Positions 6,709 through 8,928 of a stretch of DNA of 8,928 nt are shown here, piece after piece. The number at the start of each line of letters is the position of its first letter. Position 1 is the stretch's first letter. Under the pieces are notes generated by a model. That model saw only the letters and a list, made by a program, of their open reading frames with translations. It searched no databases and had not been told where the DNA came from. The stretch comes from Pseudomonadota bacterium (GTDB lineage Bacteria > Pseudomonadota > Alphaproteobacteria > Rhizobiales > Kaistiaceae). The translations under genes and the position numbers were made by a program. The stretch is taken from positions 1-8,928 of the forward strand of contig JAEZEN010000238.1 in the NCBI GenBank assembly GCA_023433185.1, in the 5' to 3' direction.

Positions 6709-7859
6709 GTCGCTCCGTCCGAGGCTGGTTCCGTGATCTCCGGCAGCGCGTCTGGCGCAGGACCGGCGGCGCTCGCCGCGGCCGCTCCCCCGCCCTCCTC
6801 CTCAGGAGGCGCGTAGCGGACCTTGACGTTGCCGCGGAAGAAGATGTGCTTGCCGCGATCGAGCACCTCGATGCTGTCCGCGGTGATCCGGCCCTCCTTG
6901 CCGCCGAGGTCGACGCCGCTATCGGAGAAGACCGTGCCCTTCTCGATGTCGATGTCGGCATGCTCGAGGCGTCCGGTATAGCCGTTGGTCGTCGTGATAT
7001 CGATGCCGCCGTCGAGCGTCAGCTTCTGCGTGTCGGCATCGTAGACGCCGGCCTTTGCGAGGAGGTGGGCACGCACGTCGTCGGCCACGGCGAACCGCGC
7101 ATCGATCGTCTCGAGGTTCACCACCTTGGGGTTGCCGAGCGCCTGCACCGCCGTGGCGGCAGTGACCTCGTAGGCCTGTCTGGTGCCTTCGAAGCCCGAG
7201 ATATGCGGCTTGTCCATCGTGATCTCGCGCGTATCGAGATTGATGCTGGAGAGCGTCAGGGCCGGCAGGCCGTCGCCGCCGCCGCGGTTGAGGGCCATGA
7301 CGAGGAAGAACCCCGACACCGAGAGCAGCGCGAGCGCCGGCAGGCCGAACTTGAGCAGCCGCACGTGGCGCGAGTGTCGCGCCGCCTTGTCGTAGTAGAC
7401 CGCGCCGCGCTCCTTGGTCGGGTCGAAGCGGATGTTGCGCTCGCCCGCCGCGGCGGCAGCGCGGGCCGCGGCGGCCTGGCCGCCCGGCACGTAGGCCCGG
7501 GTCTGGACCGGAACGGGCAGGGTCTCCGGAGGGGCATCCCAGGCGTCAGGGTCGCCCTCGCCGGGCGGTGGGTCCTCCGGCTCGTACCAGGAGGCCTCGC
7601 CGGCGGGCCCGACCAGGGCAGCCTCGTCGCCGGGATAGGACTCCTCCTCCGGCCGGGGCGATGCCTCCCGGGGCGGCGCGGCGGCGCGCACCCGGTCCTC
7701 GTACCACAGCGGCTCCTCCTCCTCTCGCGCCGGCGACTCGGCCCAGTAGGCTTCGTCCTCGGGCGGGTAGGCGCTGTCGCGGGACGGGGCTGGCGGCTCC
7801 CGGTCGTCGTCCTCGGGCGGGCGCCTCGACGCCCGCGACTGATAGAAGTAGTCCGTCAT
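6705..7859 (-). CDS. lptC: LPS export protein LptC with long acidic N-terminal extension
   Basis: LptC is the bitopic inner-membrane subunit that passes lipopolysaccharide from LptB2FG to LptA. The product from ATG 7859 is 384 residues, about twice the ~190 of E. coli LptC. Residues 1-120 are acidic and Pro-rich with scattered Trp/Tyr patches. Residues 125-140 are Ala-rich, and about 141-169 are basic, as expected on the cytoplasmic side of a membrane anchor. The transmembrane helix is at about 170-191 (FGLPALALLSVSGFFLVMAL). The periplasmic LptC domain follows (about 200-350), with MDKPHISGFEG (215-225), LAKAGVYD (267-274), ITADSIEV (325-332) and IFFRGNVKVRY (339-349). A low-complexity tail follows to 384. 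An in-frame GTG at 7871 would add four residues; ATG 7859 has AGG 11 bases upstream. The identification rests on domain pattern, gene order and the overlap with lptA. Confidence 0.9.
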   Translation of the reverse strand: MTDYFYQSRASRRPPEDDDREPPAPSRDSAYPPEDEAYWAESPAREEEEPLWYEDRVRAAAPPREASPRPEEESYPGDEAALVGPAGEASWYEPEDPPPGEGDPDAWDAPPETLPVPVQTRAYVPGGQAAAARAAAAAGERNIRFDPTKERGAVYYDKAARHSRHVRLLKFGLPALALLSVSGFFLVMALNRGGGDGLPALTLSSINLDTREITMDKPHISGFEGTRQAYEVTAATAVQALGNPKVVNLETIDARFAVADDVRAHLLAKAGVYDADTQKLTLDGGIDITTTNGYTGRLEHADIDIEKGTVFSDSGVDLGGKEGRITADSIEVLDRGKHIFFRGNVKVRYAPPEEEGGGAAAASAAGPAPDALPEITEPASDGAT

Positions 7860-7903
7860 CGTCTCGGCCACCTGACCGCCGGGAGCTACCGCGTCATTGT
7901 GGA

Positions 7904-7935
7904 CTTATAGTGGCCGCAGCGCGGCCTCCCGGCAA
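7904..7935 (-). promoter_or_regulatory. candidate lptC promoter with dyad in the spacer
   Basis: The 96-base gap between rnd and lptC contains, on the minus strand, TATAAG (7909-7904, five of six consensus positions). TTGCCG lies 20 bases upstream (7935-7930). A perfect dyad GGCCGC-GCT-GCGGCC (7926-7912) fills most of the spacer. A 20-base spacer is too long for a plain sigma-70 promoter, but long spacers containing a dyad are typical of MerR-family control. Alternatively, the hairpin is the remains of an rnd terminator, though no T-run follows it. Confidence 0.35.
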
Positions 7936-7955
7936 TCCGTACCGCCCGCCGACCC

Positions 7956-8567
<612 letters not shown>

Positions 8568-8695
8568 CGTCACCCGCGATCTCTCGAAACTGCTGTCGGC
8601 TCCCGCCTTCATAGCCGCCCGGCCTCAAGAACGCGACCACTCCCTTGCCGTTCTCTTCCCGCGGGCTTCGCGGTGCGTTTGCGCTGCGGTGCCCG

Positions 8696-8724
8696 TTGAC
8701 AAGCACCGGCCCCCCCAATAGGTA
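8696..8724 (+). promoter_or_regulatory. candidate promoter of tRNA-Leu
   Basis: A perfect consensus -35 box TTGACA (8696-8701) is followed after 17 bases by TAGGTA (8719-8724). The predicted transcription start near 8731 leaves a leader of only about six bases before the tRNA, which fits a stable-RNA gene. The -10 box is a poor match, and the spacer holds a run of C residues. Confidence 0.6.
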
Positions 8725-8736
8725 TCGGCGGCCCCT

Positions 8737-8821
8737 GCCCAGGTGGCGGAATTGGTAGACGCGCACGGTTCAGGTCCGTGTGCCGCGAGGCGTGAAGGTT
8801 CGAGTCCTTTCCTGGGCACCA
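8737..8821 (+). tRNA. tRNA-Leu (anticodon CAG), CCA encoded
   Basis: A full cloverleaf is visible. The acceptor arm GCCCAGG (8737-8743) pairs perfectly with CCTGGGC (8811-8817), followed by discriminator A8818 and an encoded CCA (8819-8821). The D-arm region reads GGCGGAATTGGTAGAC. The anticodon stem CACGG (8764-8768) pairs with CCGTG (8776-8780) around the loop TTCAGGT, giving anticodon CAG at 8771-8773, which reads CUG leucine codons. A long variable arm (GCCGCGAGGCGT) is the class II feature expected for leucine, and the T-loop GGTTCGAGTCC is canonical. CUG should be the main Leu codon in a genome this GC-rich. Confidence 0.97.
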
Positions 8822-8847
8822 TCAATCACCGGAGGTGGTTGATTTCC
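8822..8847 (+). terminator. hairpin terminator after tRNA-Leu
   Basis: Directly after the CCA end, TCAATCACC (8822-8830) pairs with GGTGGTTGA (8834-8842) around the loop GGA: nine base pairs, one of them a T-G wobble. TTTCCT follows. The T-run is short, but the position and stem are right for a factor-independent terminator of the tRNA transcript. Confidence 0.75.
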
Positions 8848-8928
8848 TCGCGGAACAGGTGCCGTCGCCCGCTCAGCGGCCCGCAGTGACAGCTTGCTGC
8901 ATTCGGGGCTACCAGCGCTGAACAAGAC
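8848..8928. other. no supported feature at the window end
   Basis: After the tRNA terminator I see no ribosome binding site with a credible start, no RNA fold and no repeat. A gene could begin just beyond the window. Confidence 0.5.

Noticed and set aside
6846..7910. Plus-strand 354-residue frame opposite lptC
   Set aside because: It is a shadow frame of lptC. The minus strand has the LptC domain, the membrane anchor and the 4-base coupling to lptA.
8625..8825. Minus-strand 66-residue frame beginning MMVPRKGLEPSRLAAHGPEP
   Set aside because: It is the antisense translation of tRNA-Leu, a well-known type of false protein annotation in bacterial genomes.

Overview
The window is GC-rich (roughly 70% by eye) and reads as chromosomal DNA of an alphaproteobacterium. 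The basis is the gene block itself: a short RNase D, lptC-lptA-lptB, rpoN, a long-form hpf and ptsN in that order on one strand, an arrangement known from Rhizobiales and Rhodospirillales relatives. Genus and order cannot be fixed from sequence reading alone.

Layout: (1) 1-863, minus strand: the N-terminal 287 residues of a major facilitator superfamily transporter whose 3' end lies outside the window. (2) 1142-2227, plus strand: a Gfo/Idh/MocA-type NAD(P)-dependent oxidoreductase, divergent from the transporter. (3) 2247-8567, minus strand: seven consecutive genes, transcribed rnd, lptC, lptA, lptB, rpoN, hpf, ptsN. (4) 8737-8821, plus strand: tRNA-Leu(CAG) with encoded CCA, a consensus -35 box upstream and a compact hairpin terminator downstream. 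The last ~80 bases show no supported gene.

How the genes fit together: LptC (inner-membrane anchored), LptA (periplasmic bridge) and LptB (cytoplasmic ATPase) are parts of the lipopolysaccharide export machine. RpoN (sigma-54), HPF (ribosome hibernation) and PtsN (EIIA-Ntr) form the classic rpoN cluster for nitrogen, nutrient and stress regulation. lptC and lptA overlap by 4 bases. The rpoN-hpf gap (3360-3574) is the widest in the block and carries a plausible sigma-70 promoter, so hpf-ptsN may be expressed separately.

Most of the window is conserved housekeeping content, and I see no mobile element, CRISPR array or clearly new multigene system. The most unusual item is LptC: it has a cytoplasmic N-terminal extension of about 165 residues, acidic and proline-rich with repeated aromatic patches, before its membrane anchor. 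Other points worth checking are a hairpin abutting the ribosome binding site of the TTG-started lptB, a repeated 9-mer and a Shine-Dalgarno-in-loop hairpin in front of hpf, and a dyad in the presumed lptC promoter.
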